DNA of 64,000 bases. Origin: Gerris lacustris. Its lineage: Eukaryota > Arthropoda > Insecta > Hemiptera > Gerridae. Positions 1 through 11,388 of this stretch are shown piece by piece. How positions within the stretch are numbered: the stretch's first letter is position 1; each line of letters starts with the position of its first letter. The DNA is taken from contig OX578282.1 in assembly GCA_951217055.1 (NCBI GenBank), positions 41,194,629-41,258,628 on the forward strand, read 5' to 3'. A model generated the notes under the pieces. That model did not search any database and was not told where the DNA came from. It was given only the letters and a program-made list of their open reading frames with translations. The position numbers were made by a program, and so were the translations under genes.

Positions 1-699
1 TAAATTAATTTAGATAGGCTAATAATTACTCATAAACATCTATTATATCTTTTAACCTAGTTTTATTAATATTGTTTTGGTACAGATTAAAAATAAAATA
101 ATGAAAATATATATATAAATAAATATAAACACACAGATACATGTACAAAGTAATTTCTTTAGTATTTATGTACTGAAGGTTACCAGTATAAAACTATATT
201 ATTGTTACATATGTTACGTAGAAAATTAGAAAGTGGCATCTATAATATTATTGTTACTATTATCCATCATTCCAATATTAGATTAGCGATAATAATCACA
301 ATACATATTATGTTTTGTTATGTCGTGTTTCTTATCCAAAACATTATTGCTTTTTTAAATTTGTGTAAGTCTTTTATATCCCTGATGTTCTGTGGAAGTG
401 AATTGTACAGTCTTATGGCAGTGTGTAATGTATCAATCAAAATGTAAACAACAAACACGTTAATCGTGCGATAAGGTGAAAAATTCATTTTTATTTCCGC
501 GCTAGTGTGGAAATAAAGAAGAATTATGAAACGCGCATGTGCAATGAATACAACTACGAAAAGAATCACTTTCTACGCATCTAAACAGAGATAAAATGTT
601 TATATTTCATATCAATTGTAAATAATAGTACATTACGCGTCTATTACTTGGATCGTGTAAACCAGGCTTAACTTTTGTTTTGATACTTATATCCTTGTA
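1..699. other. AT-rich non-coding stretch
   Basis: No convincing coding region. The only recognisable piece is at about 646-670, where GGATCGTGTAAACCAGGCTT matches the terminal sequence of the MITE at 53403-53838, so this is probably a broken end of that family. Short open frames here show no protein-like composition. Confidence 0.5.
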
Positions 700-1000
700 A
701 AAAATCAAAACAATTTTGACCTATTTAAAAACCGGGGAAAACAATTAAATAAATTTGACAAAAATTACTTGTAAAATCATAAAATCAATAAAGTACGTGA
801 TAGGATGCGAGGAAGCTATGTGCCACACTAATTGGCATTGTAGTTTGAAGATTTGGTGGTTCGCAAAAATGATGAACGTCAGCCTACAGACGGACACGAA
901 ATCAATAATGTTCCTTGAAGTCTGAAACGGATTACAAGATAAAATTCCTTGAACATTTTCGTTCTTTAGAATGACCACAATCCTTCGTTAAACTCTATTG
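700..1000. repeat. Interspersed repeat R1, two fragments in opposite orientation
   Basis: Positions about 700-835 match the 3' end of R1 (the full copy is at 44272-44826), ending in GGAAGCTATGTGCCACACTA. Positions about 836-1000 match the R1 5' half on the other strand (the GTCTGT-type tract, then GAAACGGATT and a FGTTCT-like reverse complement). The two pieces abut, as expected for a rearranged or inverted insertion. No coding capacity is visible. The superfamily is unknown. Confidence 0.6.
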
Positions 1001-2497
1001 TCTAGAGTGATTTGGGAAAGAAAGTGTTTGAGTTTGTGAAGAACAGAGAATAGAGAGAGGTGACAGACAAACAACATCATTTATCATTTACTTGTACTGG
1101 ATGAATTCGACCTATGCTAGTAGTACTTACTCGGACAGGGAGAGTTTTGGTTAAACCTACTTTTTACACAACATTTAACGCGAAACTTAGCTTATTCTTT
1201 CATTTATTAAAAATATAAGAATTTATTAACATTTTTTGTTGGAATGCGGGGGGGGGGGGGGGTTATTGTAAATTGTCGTGGTTTGAAAATATTAATGCTA
1301 ATATAAAAACTTTTGTGTTTGTGGAGGAAGATATAACTCCTACGTATGTTTTTAACATTCCAAATAATCAACACTGATATACGTGATTTTGCACTTCATT
1401 GGCTTTTCTTATTGTTCGTATGTTCTTTTTGCGTTTTATTTTGTTATGGAACGTGATCGATTATAATTTTTTTTTTTTTTTTTATGTAGTTCGTGGAAAA
1501 ACAGTGTAAATGGTTTACCATTGAGCTTAAAATAGACCTCGAAATGGCGTGGGTCTCCGCTTAACAAGAAGCACGTAGAGTTTTTTTCATGTTCATGTTC
1601 ATGTACGAAGCATATGTACTCGTAAAGAAAGAACATATATAATGACGGCGTTAAATTTTATTATATTTACATATACAGATATAAACGCCTTAATTACCCA
1701 GTATATTTAATGCAATTTTCGCTTTTCAAACATAATTATAGCATTCAAATTACAATGGTACTACAAAGCATAAATTAAATTATTTGCAAAATGTAGAACA
1801 TCGATGAGTCTAATATTTTTTTCTAATTGTAATATTTATATAATATAAATTCTGAGAGTAACATCAAACACAAATAAATTAAAGTATCTTGATGTTTTTG
1901 AATTCTAAATGTATTTCCTATGGTCCGTTATAGAAGAAACAGAATATTTCCAATTAATTTGCTTATAAAGGTGACAAGTCATTAATTGGAATTGTCTGGA
2001 CTCATGCTGAGATATTGGCATTTCTGATTGTAATTTAATCAAGGAACGTTCAAAGTGGAAGTTATACCTGCTCTGGCTAATAATAGGTCTTTACCTGTTT
2101 CATTAAACACTCAGTCTATAATATACAGTCTACTAGCCTTCATCCCCCGCTCCACGTGAGGCACATGCTAGGAATCAGTGGCGAGGTTTCCTATTATCAT
2201 GTAAGCCAAGCGATCCAAAAGCTGGCACCTTGGCAAATTTTCTTACTAAATCATACAAAAATGGTAGCAGTTATTTAGTGAAACATAGAGATATTATTTA
2301 TCTTATAGAGGTAAAACTGGTGCGGTTTTCACCTCAATCAGCGAGATAGTTCCAAAATTATTTAGCGTCAGTATTTATAAGTTCAAAAGTTGATATTTTC
2401 AAAATGGCGGCAGATATCAAAACGAAATTCAGTGGAAATTATTTGCCTTACAAAGAAGTAGTATAATGGGCAAATTTTAGCGCTATCAGAAAATTTT

Positions 2498-2499
<2 letters not shown>
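1001..2499. other. Non-coding stretch with simple repeats and an old repeat copy
   Basis: Contains a G homopolymer at about 1247-1262, a T homopolymer near 1468-1482 and a short GTTCAT tandem near 1586-1605. Positions about 2305-2460 resemble, in reverse complement, the segment at about 22935-23125 (shared words such as ATTATTTAGC and TTGATATTTT, and a GGCGNCAGATATCAAAA block), so both are old copies of one dispersed repeat. No gene seen. Confidence 0.45.

Positions 2500-2541
<42 letters not shown>
2500..2541. repeat. T homopolymer tract (~42 nt)
   Basis: An uninterrupted T run. Together with the second T tract at about 2689-2705 it lies on the 3' side of the minus-strand LINE fragment, and one of them is probably its poly(A) tail read from the other strand. 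Confidence 0.8.
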
Positions 2542-2721
2542 CGTTTATTAGATTATTGCGACTACATTAGTACATGTTATAAGCAATACAGATATGTTTA
2601 GAATATTTACAGTGACTTGTGATGTGACATGAGATGAGAAGTTATCCATCGATAGTACTCATAATATTTAATAACTTGATTTATTTTTTCTTTTTTTTTT
2701 TTTTTCTTTTGGAATTACATG

Positions 2722-2982
2722 TTAGTTGTTTAATAAGTCACGCGGCCAGTGCCTCTTTAGGCGTCGAGGAGGGTTTTGTGGAATGGATGGAGATGATAGG
2801 TTTTGGACTAAAGGATTAGGATGGTGGGATATGGAGTCATGGAAGCTTTTGTATCGGGAGGAGGCTAGGTCACGAATAAATGGGACTTTAAGGTCTCTGT
2901 GGAGGATAAGGTTGGATACATAGAAAGGAGCATTGGTTATTCTTCTTAGGATTTTAGATTGGATGGTTTGGATACGATAGGA
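2722..2982 (-). pseudogene. Jockey-clade LINE, C-terminal end of ORF2
   Basis: The minus strand reads through 87 codons without a stop, to TAA at 2724-2722. The peptide has the typical Jockey C-terminal signature: IQTIQSKILRRITNAPFYVS near the start, then an LHRDLKVPFI segment, an HHPNPL motif and a closing RRLKRHWPRDLL. In this family the segment follows the reverse transcriptase domain. Everything upstream (endonuclease, RT) is missing, so this is a strongly 5'-truncated insertion, the usual outcome of target-primed reverse transcription. A T-rich tract (the minus-strand A tail) follows. Recognition is from family knowledge of Jockey termini; clade assignment is fairly sure, family is not. 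Confidence 0.8.
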
Positions 2983-4255
2983 GTTGGAACGCTTTTAATA
3001 TTTAAAAAAAAATTTTGCTAACTCACCAAAATGTGTTAATTAATTACACACAAATTTATGATTTTCCGGGTGGCTGATGATGATATCTTGAGTAAAAGTT
3101 TATCGATTTAGTTGAAATTTTGTACATATGTCATTTAACCATTGCCCAGGGTGAGTTCGTTGGACAACGTAAAACATTTTATTTAATGTTTAGTAACTAG
3201 TGACAATAACTTCAATAACTAGTGACAATGTTTCGTTTATTTTTAGATATGATTGGCTTTACATGAAATCAATGTATAATTTATCACTTTATGTGAGTTT
3301 GCTTTTAAATAAACATTTATTTTTCCTTTAGAAATGTTGTACCTTAAGATACGTCTTTTGTGACTATAGAAATTGTTTATACATTAAATCAATAATATAA
3401 ATAAATTGCTCTGGAAAACGGTTTATAATATTTTCCCCTTGAATTGGAAAAAATAAAGTCTGGAAAAAGAAATCTTAAAACGCAAATAAAAATCAAATAT
3501 ATTTTTGAAGAGAGAAAGCATAAATATTTTTATCTCCTTTTTCGTTTTAAGGGTAAGGTTTGGAGGAAGGAGAGGGTTATTATTTCGCTTGAAGGAAAAA
3601 TTATGGGGCTTCGCGCTCAATTTTCGATTTTAAATGGCTCTCCCTCTCCCCACCGTTTTTCCGCCCACCCTCAAGTAAATGAGTGAACCTTTTTCCTTCG
3701 CTGTTAGAGCCTGATCCAACTTTATTATTCAAGATAAGGGTTCATCCTTTCCTGTTATCTTTCTTCCCCCCTCCATTACCCCTCCGTACAATAAGCCATT
3801 ATCAATTCATTTTCTCCTGTGATAACCCTTCTTGGAAGGGGGTTCCAGGCTTTTAGCTGGAATTAAATGATATTCGTAGTAGGGGGTTTAAAAGGGAAAA
3901 GAAAATTCATAATTCCTGAGAAAAAAACATATAATGCCTTTTCACTTATCCTCTTCTTAATGGTGAATTTCTTGCTTCTGATTTTTAGGAATTTGTAAGA
4001 ATTAATTTGTTTATTATTAAATAATTTAAATCCCTTTTTTTATATAAATAATTAGAATTAGAATTATAATGTAAATTATTGTTAAACAATTTTTCTTATG
4101 ATAAATTACGGACATGCATTTTTAAATATATAGTTAACAAATTGGCTATATGCCGTGGTGCCATAAGGTTTGAAGTTTCACTTTTTAAATAAAATTGTAT
4201 GTATACACCAATGCTTACAACAACCAGTTTTAATATAATTAAATTAGTTTTTTAC
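2983..4255. other. Non-coding stretch with a fragment of a large fold-back family
   Basis: Positions about 3085-3175 match the terminal part of the fold-back element at 34712-37829 (shared AGTTGAAATTTTGTACA, then ATTGCCCAGG and GTTCGTTGGACAACG). The rest is AT-rich sequence with pyrimidine-rich islands at 3630-3830 and no convincing gene. Confidence 0.5.
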
Positions 4256-4816
4256 TGGTCTTATATTACTTTGCTTTGTAAGTTTCATCGCACTTTTCCG
4301 TTTCCCCAATTTTTAACCACTTCCCGTGATTCAATCTTCCCCAATTTTTGCACATAAAAACAACTATGGTGAAGAATACAGAAACCAAAAAAAAAAAAAA
4401 AAATGGCGTCAAATTTATTTGCTTTTTAAGTTTCATCGCACGCCTATTACCCCAATTTTGAACCACTTACCGTGATTCAATCTTCCCCAAATTTTGCACA
4501 TAGATACAACTAAGGTGAAGAATACAGAAACCAAAAAAAAAAAAAAGGTTGAAAATAAGACCAGTTTTGAAAAATGACATTTTTATATTAATTATTATTT
4601 TAAAATGATTTAAACTAATTGTATTCACAAAACTTTATAACATAAGTAAAACAGTGAACAAACATGACTTTAAAACAACTATTAAAATTAATGAATAACT
4701 TAAGTACAATAATATAATATAATCGAAATAAAATAACCTCTTTTCTTGGATTACATTAATAGTATAATTAAAAGTTTTAAAAAGGAATATGATGTACTTG
4801 TTGAATGTCTATAGTT

Positions 4817-5008
4817 AAAATCAGTTTCAATAATCTAGAATTGATCGGAAGTCATCGAGTCTTAGATCCAAATTATTATGTGATTCAGTTATCACAGGCT
4901 CTTGACTACGTTCTTCAATTTCTTCCTGCCGAGTTTTTACTTGTTCTAATCGTCATAAGATTAGTGATTGAAATAGGTTTCCTCTATACAAAAGGGGGAA
5001 AAAGCGAA
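4817..5008 (+). repeat. Direct repeat D1 flanking hammerhead repeats
   Basis: Matches 5453-5645 in the same orientation with scattered substitutions and one small insertion (shared blocks GAGTCTTAGATCCAAATTAT and CAGTTATCACAGGCTCTTGA). The start-to-start distance of the two copies is ~636 bp. No coding potential recognised. Confidence 0.75.
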
Positions 5009-5452
5009 CTTGGACATGGCGCAATGCCGAGCCAACATCTTAACGACGTAATGTCTGATGTTGGAACAGTTCCAATGTGCCACGATTGCGTAATACATCC
5101 CTTGGTGTCTCTCAGTCACACAAATTGTGTAGCTTATTGCAGTGTGCAAACACGGTATTACATTGCTGATGTGTTTTGCCAGCCAAGCAAGTATAGCGGT
5201 ATGAGAGCACGCTCGTCTCTGATAAGCCCCATATCTGATCTTCTTAATCTGGTGTAGGTCCAGAGTTGGGTGGACATAATATAAGCATCGTCGAGCCCCC
5301 GATGAGTTGGACGCGACGAAACGGTGTAGGACATGACGCAATGCCGAGCCAACATCTTAACGACGTAATGTCTGATGTTGGAACAGTTCCTATGTGCCAC
5401 GTTTGCGTGATACATCCCTTGGTGTCTCTCAGTGACACAAATTGTGTAATTT
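5009..5452 (+). repeat. Hammerhead-type ~300-bp repeat, 1.4 diverged copies
   Basis: A first copy runs from about 5009 to 5327 and a second, partial copy from about 5328 to 5452. The two share GCAATGCCGAGCCAACATCT, then ACGACGTAATGTCTGATGTT. They match, in reverse complement, the repeat at 12502-12861. The peptide-like open frames on both strands are by-products of low stop density. The ribozyme motif lies at the junction of the copies. Confidence 0.75.
5285..5327 (+). ncRNA. Degenerate hammerhead ribozyme motif
   Basis: Same length (43 nt) and layout as the intact copy at 12784-12826. The order is: stem III 5' strand GCATCGT, cleavage C, short stem I GAGCCC, core CCGATGA, stem II GTT/GAC, GAAA, stem III 3' strand CGGTGT. 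The core has U4 changed to C and stem I has lost its self-complementarity, so cleavage activity is doubtful. Stem III still pairs over seven positions through two G-U wobbles. The pattern fits C/T transition decay of an originally functional copy. Confidence 0.6.
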
Positions 5453-5645
5453 ATATCAGTTTCAATGGTCTAGAATTGATCTGAACTCATGGAGTCTTAG
5501 ATCCAAATTATTATGTGATGCAGTTATCACAGGCTCTTGACTGCGTTCTTCAATTTCTTCCTAGTAGTAGATGTTTTTACTTGTTCTAATCTTCTTAAGA
5601 TTATTGATTGAAAAAGGTTTTCTCTACAAAAGGGAGAAAAAGCTA
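5453..5645 (+). repeat. Direct repeat D2 flanking hammerhead repeats
   Basis: Second copy of the D1 module; see 4817-5008. A TAGTAG insertion after TTTCTTCC distinguishes it. Confidence 0.75.
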
Positions 5646-6092
5646 ACTGTTCTCCCTATTTTACAGGAAGGAAAGATATCATTGTATCCAGTCGGGTTGA
5701 ACAGGGTGTAATGGAAAATAATTCATATAAAAATGCCATTTTTCAAAACTGGTCTTATTATCAACTTTTTTTTTTGGTTTCTGTATTCTTCATCTTAGTT
5801 GTATCTATGCGAAAAAATTGGGGAAGATTAAATGACGGGAAATGGTTCAAAATTGGGGTAATAGGTGTGCGATGAAACATAAAAAGCAAATATATTTGGC
5901 GCCATTTTGTTTTTATTTTTATTTTTTTTTGGTTTCTGTATTCTTCACCTTAGTTGTATCTATGTGCAAAATTTGCGAAGGTTGAATGACGGTAAGTGGT
6001 TCAAAATTGGGGAAACGGAAATGTGCGATGAAACTTACAAAGCAAAGTAATATAAGACCATTCTATCTAGGGATAACACGATCTTATTCGGC

Positions 6093-6150
6093 CTAGGGTA
6101 ACACTGGAGGGATTCATGAAAGATCATGATTCCCTCCAGTGTTACCCTAG
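6093..6150. repeat. Near-perfect 27-bp hairpin
   Basis: Arms 6093-6119 and 6124-6150 are complementary with one mismatch and a 4-nt loop (AAGA). The arm begins CTAGGGTAACACTGGAGGGA. Weaker CTAG-type complementarity continues outside. It lies just beyond the right arm of the composite element. Function unknown; it could be a small palindromic repeat or the tip of a larger fold-back. Confidence 0.8.
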
Positions 6151-7197
6151 ATCCTAGATAAAGCAGAAGTAAATAAGGTCAGTGTTATTTACACAATTTA
6201 ATTTATTAACTTTTATTTAATATCTAAAAATATAATGGCATCTTCACAGTGTAACCTCCACAACGGTTATCATGGTGATTTATCAGTAAAACAAACGAAC
6301 AGGTTAAGTAACTAATACATTGAAAACAATTTCTAAATGTAAGTTAACTATAATACATATACACATCAGTTGGCAATACTGTTCAATATATGACTCAGCT
6401 ACCGTAGCTGATTCTCTCAACTAATTTTAGTATTAAATTTACTATAATTAATATCTATAATTAAATTTTAACGTGATTACACGTATTTAGTGAATTGTTA
6501 ATATTATATTGTTATATATTGTGAAATTAACAACAAATATTTTTGAAAAAATTGTTACTATGGAAATCGGGAAAAGGTTTACTTTAATTAAGGTTTTCCT
6601 GGTACGTAAATAACTTCTTTTTAAAAAATTAAAAATAAAAGAAAAATTTATTTTTTTGTTTAATACAGTAATTTAAAATTAAAATCTTCTATTGTTTTCT
6701 CCCTTATATACATAAAATATTGTACGTTTCTTGAGAGTAAAAATCAATTGCACCCCAGGCCCAGGGATAATTATTTTTCCCTCGGCTTCGCCTCAGGACT
6801 TACTCATCACTCAGGGCAGTAGTGATTTTATGAAACATTTGGGGATATCCAAATTTTTCATAAAAATCTCTACTGGTTTTTTAGTCTAAAATTTCTAAAA
6901 ATAAAAGTCTAAAATTTCTACTGGTAATTTTTTGAGTCTATTCCCCCCCCCCCCCTTAAACCTTATAAATATAATATCTTGGGAACAGTTGAGAGAAATT
7001 AAAGGCGTTTTATTTTACGTTATTACAATTTTAAATGGCCGCCATCTTGAAATAGCTGGGCTGATTATGCTAGTAAGGGCCGATTTGTTAAATCGGACCC
7101 TTTTGTGTGTACTTAAAGCAGATATTTCGCAATTTTATTTACATAAACGAATTTAGGTTGTATACGTAAATTATATTGGTGATAATAAATAATTAAA
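6151..7197. other. Non-coding stretch
   Basis: AT-rich. About 6760-6815 has the CTCGGCTTCGCCTC-type block seen in repeat family R3 (48800-49030, 51470-51700, 56780-57590), with a GATAATTATTTTTCCC context. A C homopolymer lies at about 6942-6955. No gene recognised. Confidence 0.45.
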
Positions 7198-7375
7198 AAT
7201 TCATATTTTACGATTTTGGTAGTATTCATACTACGGAACGATTAAATTTTAATTTAAATCAAATTATAATTATTATTAACTACGGGAAACAGACAGAGAA
7301 AAATAGATCCCCGCGCTGGAGTCGATTTTTCTCTGTCTGTTTCCCGTAGTTAATAATAATTATAATTTGATTTAA
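7198..7375. mobile_element. SINE-tail inverted dimer with 14-bp target duplication
   Basis: The left part (about 7206-7306) is the minus-strand 3' region of the tRNA-derived SINE, including the GTAGTATGAATACTAC hairpin. The right part (about 7323-7372) is the plus-strand tail. A ~20-bp spacer containing CGCGCTGGAGT, the end of the tRNA-like head, joins them. The 14-bp word AATAAATAATTAAA at 7184-7197 is repeated at 7376-7389, so the whole palindrome apparently inserted as one unit. Confidence 0.7.
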
Positions 7376-7389
7376 AATAAATAATTAAA

Positions 7390-8059
7390 TAAATGCTCTG
7401 AATAACTGAACTTAAAACCCAACTATTATTAAGCTCTTCTCGCTTTTTTTTAGAGGCGGAAAATTTTAAAATTTAATATTATAAATTTAAAAAGAATTCG
7501 GTAAAAAAGTTATAATTTCTTCCTGTAAGAAAGTTATTTGCAAAATACAACTAGAATACAATTTATTTATATAGAGGGTGGTTCGTAGCTTAAGCTAGCG
7601 TGGGTAGTTGGGTGATGTTGAAGCAAGAAGTCGACCGAGTTTCCTTGGCAAGGCTAGGCTTCAAGGTAAGCTTGTCTGTACGCCCACGCGATTTTACCAA
7701 GGGGATACGCACCTGTTGCGTTCTGGTCTAAGTCCACCGCGTTCTACCTTCAATATGTTTAAATTTTTAGTCCCCCTATTCCACCCCCTCGAGTGGAGGC
7801 ATCAGACACTTGTTGCTTTTGTTGGTATAGTTCTAGACTCAAGTGACTAGAACTACTTCTTAAATAAATAACTAATTAACTGATAATGATATTATGTAAA
7901 CAAATTAGAAGCTAGTACGTATTAAATCTACTGCAAACAACTTACCTATTTCTACTTGTACTGTTTTCTTCTTTCAAGTTGCAATGAAAATCAAACTGTT
8001 TTATCTTAAGGAGGGATTGCGCTAATCATTGTAATAGTTTTGAAGAACTAAATTATCTT
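7390..8059. other. Unassigned stretch, locally less AT-rich
   Basis: Positions about 7570-7850 are noticeably richer in G and C than their surroundings and contain an open frame of about 80 codons. Its composition matches no family I know, and splice or promoter signals are not convincing. Probably a fragment of an unrecognised repeat. Confidence 0.3.
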
Positions 8060-8760
8060 AGGCTTTTTAATTCAAACATTCCAAGTCTGAAATCCGTTTT
8101 AAACATTAGGAAACATTTTTAGTCTTGTGAATGTCGGTATTTCTGTTTATAAGTCTGTCGATCTGTCTAACATTTATGCGAACCAGCGTATCTTAAAAAC
8201 TATCCAATATGAATACAAAATTTCCTACATAATTTTTGTTATATTTCGATTCTGCTTGGAGTCATTTTCGTGAATCAATAACAAATAATTACAAAAATAT
8301 TAAACTCTTATTTCTCTAAGGATAGTTTCTCATTGTCGTCCCTTAATAGTAATAATAGCAATGGAGAAAAACCTAATTTTATAACTGGGAAATTTTACAA
8401 TTATAGAATTATTATGAATGTAAGTAATGTGCTGGCACATGGTTTTAAAGGAATATGTTTATGTAATAATCATAGTTAAACAAAGTTTGCAATTGTGTTT
8501 TTAGATTTGTAATTGGAGTATTTTCCTCCTTACAAACTAGAAGACATAAGTAGCAGTGCAAGCACTTTATAGTCAGGGTGCCAAATGGCTATTTTTATGG
8601 TAACCTGGAATTAACGTATACATAAAATTTTTTTTCGTTTTTTTGTTCAATAATATGTATACTTTAAGAATCCGAGTGATGCCACCCTGTCACCCTTGAG
8701 CATTTTCAGAAAAATCAAAATGGCGGCAAATAAATACTGAAAAATTAAGGTTTTCTGATT
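8060..8760 (+). repeat. Old repeat copy (R1-like plus adjoining module), inverted partner at 11560-11965
   Basis: About 8060-8235 resembles R1 (CCAAGTCTGAAATCCGTTTT, GTCTGTC tracts, then GCGTATCTTAAAAACTAT). Continuing to about 8760, the sequence matches the reverse complement of 11560-11965 in the same order (TTTCGATTCTGCTTGGAGTC, AATCAATAACAAATAATTA, TAGTCAGGGTGCCAA and TGTCACCCTTGAGCA blocks). The two are diverged. They may be inverted ends of one old element, or two independent insertions. Confidence 0.55.
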
Positions 8761-8922
8761 AGATTCAATATGGGCGTGCGATACATCATTTCTTAGGTTT
8801 TTGATGTCAAGGAACATGAATCTGAGTGCCTAGAATGGGTTTGAATAAAAATTGTATGTTATTTTATAATGTTTTATTTATTTTAAAAAAGCAGGATTCC
8901 CATCCTTTATTCAGTATAGGAG

Positions 8923-9255
8923 GCTCTTACACGTCCAGCTAGTTTACCCTCTTCCAGTCGTCCAATCGAGCTGAAACTTGGCACATAGACTCTCTACCAC
9001 AAAAACATTTTAACAAATTAATTAATTAATTAATTTTTCAATTTAATTAATTTAATTAAATTTTTATTTTATTTCTATTACTTAATTTTTTCAATATTTA
9101 ATTAATCCATTTATTTTTAAAAAGGTAGTTAATTAAATTGAAAAATTAATTAATTAATTAATTTGTTAAAATGTTTTTGTGGTAGGTAGTCTATGTGCCA
9201 AGTTTCAGCTCGATTGGACGACTGGAAGAGGGTAAACTAGCCGGACGTCTAAGAG
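8923..9255. mobile_element. Fold-back element with ~128-bp arms
   Basis: Arms about 8923-9050 and 9128-9255 are inverted copies (outer end CTCTTACACGTCC; inner end a run of ATTA/TTAA repeats). No coding sequence. A related single arm occurs at about 10025-10130. Confidence 0.8.
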
Positions 9256-11388
9256 CGGGCCCCAAAAGGGTGTCCATGACCGTATAGGATAGGTAGTAAC
9301 CTCTTTTTAAAAAAATGTTTTATCTAAAACCATACAAAAAAGTGTTTAAAAAAGCAAACAAGGCTTCAATACAAAATTCACACATATTCACTAAAAAAAA
9401 AAAAAAAAAAAAAAATCTGCCAATTGCTGTGGCACATAGCATTCTCGCGTCCTATTTCGTAGATACTTAAATGATTTTATGCATTTACAACCCATAATTG
9501 TCAAAATGATTTCATTTTCCCCGTTTTTTATATCTGACAAAATTGTTTTGATTTTTTAGATGAATTAAAGTCTCATTTTAGCAAAATTTAAAGTGCGCAG
9601 ACGGTTTAAATTAATCTGGGACTATCTGCGGTCTACTTTCGACAAACCACCCAAATATCATAAAAATCATATGAGTACTTTTGAAGATATAGGTGAAATT
9701 AATTGTATGTTTGTGCGTATGTGGAAGACAAGCAAATGAGGATGAAACTTATATAGAACCAAAAAAAGCTTATTATGACCTAACATCCAAAATTCATTAA
9801 AATTGGATAAGTATAGTTTTTATGACTTAATGGTTCGCAAAAATTGTGGACAGACCAACAGACAGACACGGAACAAGAAATGTTTCGTATGTCTTTTTTA
9901 ATTAAATAAATTATTAATTAATTTTTAAATTTAATTAATTATCATTTTAAAGATGAATTAATTAATTTAATTTAAAAAGTAATAAAAATAAAATTAATTA
10001 ATTGGCATACAATCTTTGGAGGGCTAATTAACTCACGTCCAGTCGAGCTGAATCTTTGTACATAGACTCTGCACCAATAAAAAAATAGTCTAACAAATTA
10101 ATTAATACATTAATTTTTAAATGTTATTAATTATCTATTTAATTTACCCTTACAAAATAAATGGATGGATATAAAGGATTTAAAATAACTTTTTTTTACC
10201 TGTTTTACTTGTTTTATGGGCTAGTATTATTTGATAAGTTGTTAGGACTAGTTAGGGTAATGTGATCCTAAGTATGCAGCTTCGAAAAACATGTGCTCGC
10301 TGCGTAGCAAAAGTAAACTGAAAAATTGTCGGGCTTCTTTCAGTTGTTGCCATATAACTCGTTTACTATGTTGTTCGATTTTAGTCGTTATTACTATTTT
10401 TAAATTTGCAGCAGCATAAGCCCAACGGCAATTCTGAATAATAATACTCAATAATTTCCGAGATATGACACTTCAAAAAGTAGTAGTTTTTCCCCAAAAA
10501 AATGAAAATTTTACCGCTCTCTTACAAGAAAATACATAAGAAATCAAGTTGTAGTAAATTTAATTAGCTTCCTTGACAGTACAAACGAAGGCTGTAGGCC
10601 CAATAGTTCTGGTGCAATAAAAAAAAAAATGAATATTAGATTTGTGTAGGCGTTCTATATGAAAGACGAACCTGGAGAGAAGGGTCTGTTTCTCCCTGTA
10701 TGGAGGGGACGCATCCATTGACACCCTAAACGGCCACCGGTTCCGCCTATTTGCCTATTCGTTAAGTCAGCAGAAAACGCTTAAAAGGATCGAAGCCAAT
10801 CAAATTTGATGCAACTTCATTTCTTCTTACTTTTCTCGTAGGTGAGCGGTTTTATGCCGATATTCGGCCCGAAACAAGAGCAATACCTAAATTTTCAATT
10901 TTTTGGAACAAAACTGCCAATTTTTGAAGTGTTATATCTAAGAAACTATTAGAAGTTCAGAGTTGCGGTTGGACTTATGCTGCTGCAAATTTACTGCATT
11001 TTAAAAATGTAATAACGACTAACATCGAACTATGTATGTTTGTGCGCATGTGGAAGAGAAATAAATGGGTACAGAAGTTTAAACATATATGGGACCAAAA
11101 ATGGGCTAATTATGACCTACCATCCTAATTTCAATAATATCAGATGAGTAGTTTTTAAGACATGTTGGTTCGCAAAAATTGAGCGACAACCGATAGACAG
11201 ACAAGGAACCAAAAATGTTCCCTGATGTCTAAACCGAATTTCTGTCTGGGAATTTTTGAAATCAGAGACATAAAAATTGTCGATCATCAGAACGATCACA
11301 TTGTATTCAATTAATATAATAAAATACATGTAGAAAAGTAAAAACGGGTTTGATATTTTATTTTTGTTTTTCGGCAAAATTCTTTTTT
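9256..11388. repeat. Mosaic of diverged R1 fragments and simple sequence
   Basis: R1-like segments on the minus strand lie at about 9580-9895 and 11035-11290 (reverse complements of the cap-like TCTTCCACATGCGCACAAACATACA region and of the GTCTGTC tract). An arm-like fragment of the 8923-9255 fold-back is at about 10025-10130. There is an A homopolymer at about 9381-9403. About 10660-10780 is GC-richer and unassigned. No gene seen. Confidence 0.45.

Larger units (their letters stand above)
4256..6060. mobile_element. Composite inverted-repeat element carrying hammerhead repeats
   Basis: The arms 4256-4588 and 5727-6060 are inverted copies of each other (outer end TGGTCTTATATTACTTTGCT). Each arm is an internal duplication of a ~150-bp module with an A/T homopolymer and a TTCTGTATTCTTCA-like block. 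The 1.1-kb core has two direct repeats of ~190 bp (about 4817-5008 and 5453-5645). These flank one full and one partial copy of the ~300-bp hammerhead-containing repeat also seen at 12502-12861. No ORF resembles a known transposase. It is either a non-autonomous DNA element that captured the ribozyme repeat, or a D-H-D tandem generated by that repeat. Confidence 0.65.

Noticed and set aside
4805..5484. Several overlapping open frames of 60-150 codons on both strands in the ribozyme repeat region
   Set aside because: Open on both strands and in several frames, without any recognisable motif. Explained by low stop density in the hammerhead repeat units.
7608..7850. 80-codon open frame in a GC-richer patch
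   Set aside because: No family resemblance, no splice or promoter support, and no second copy to judge conservation.
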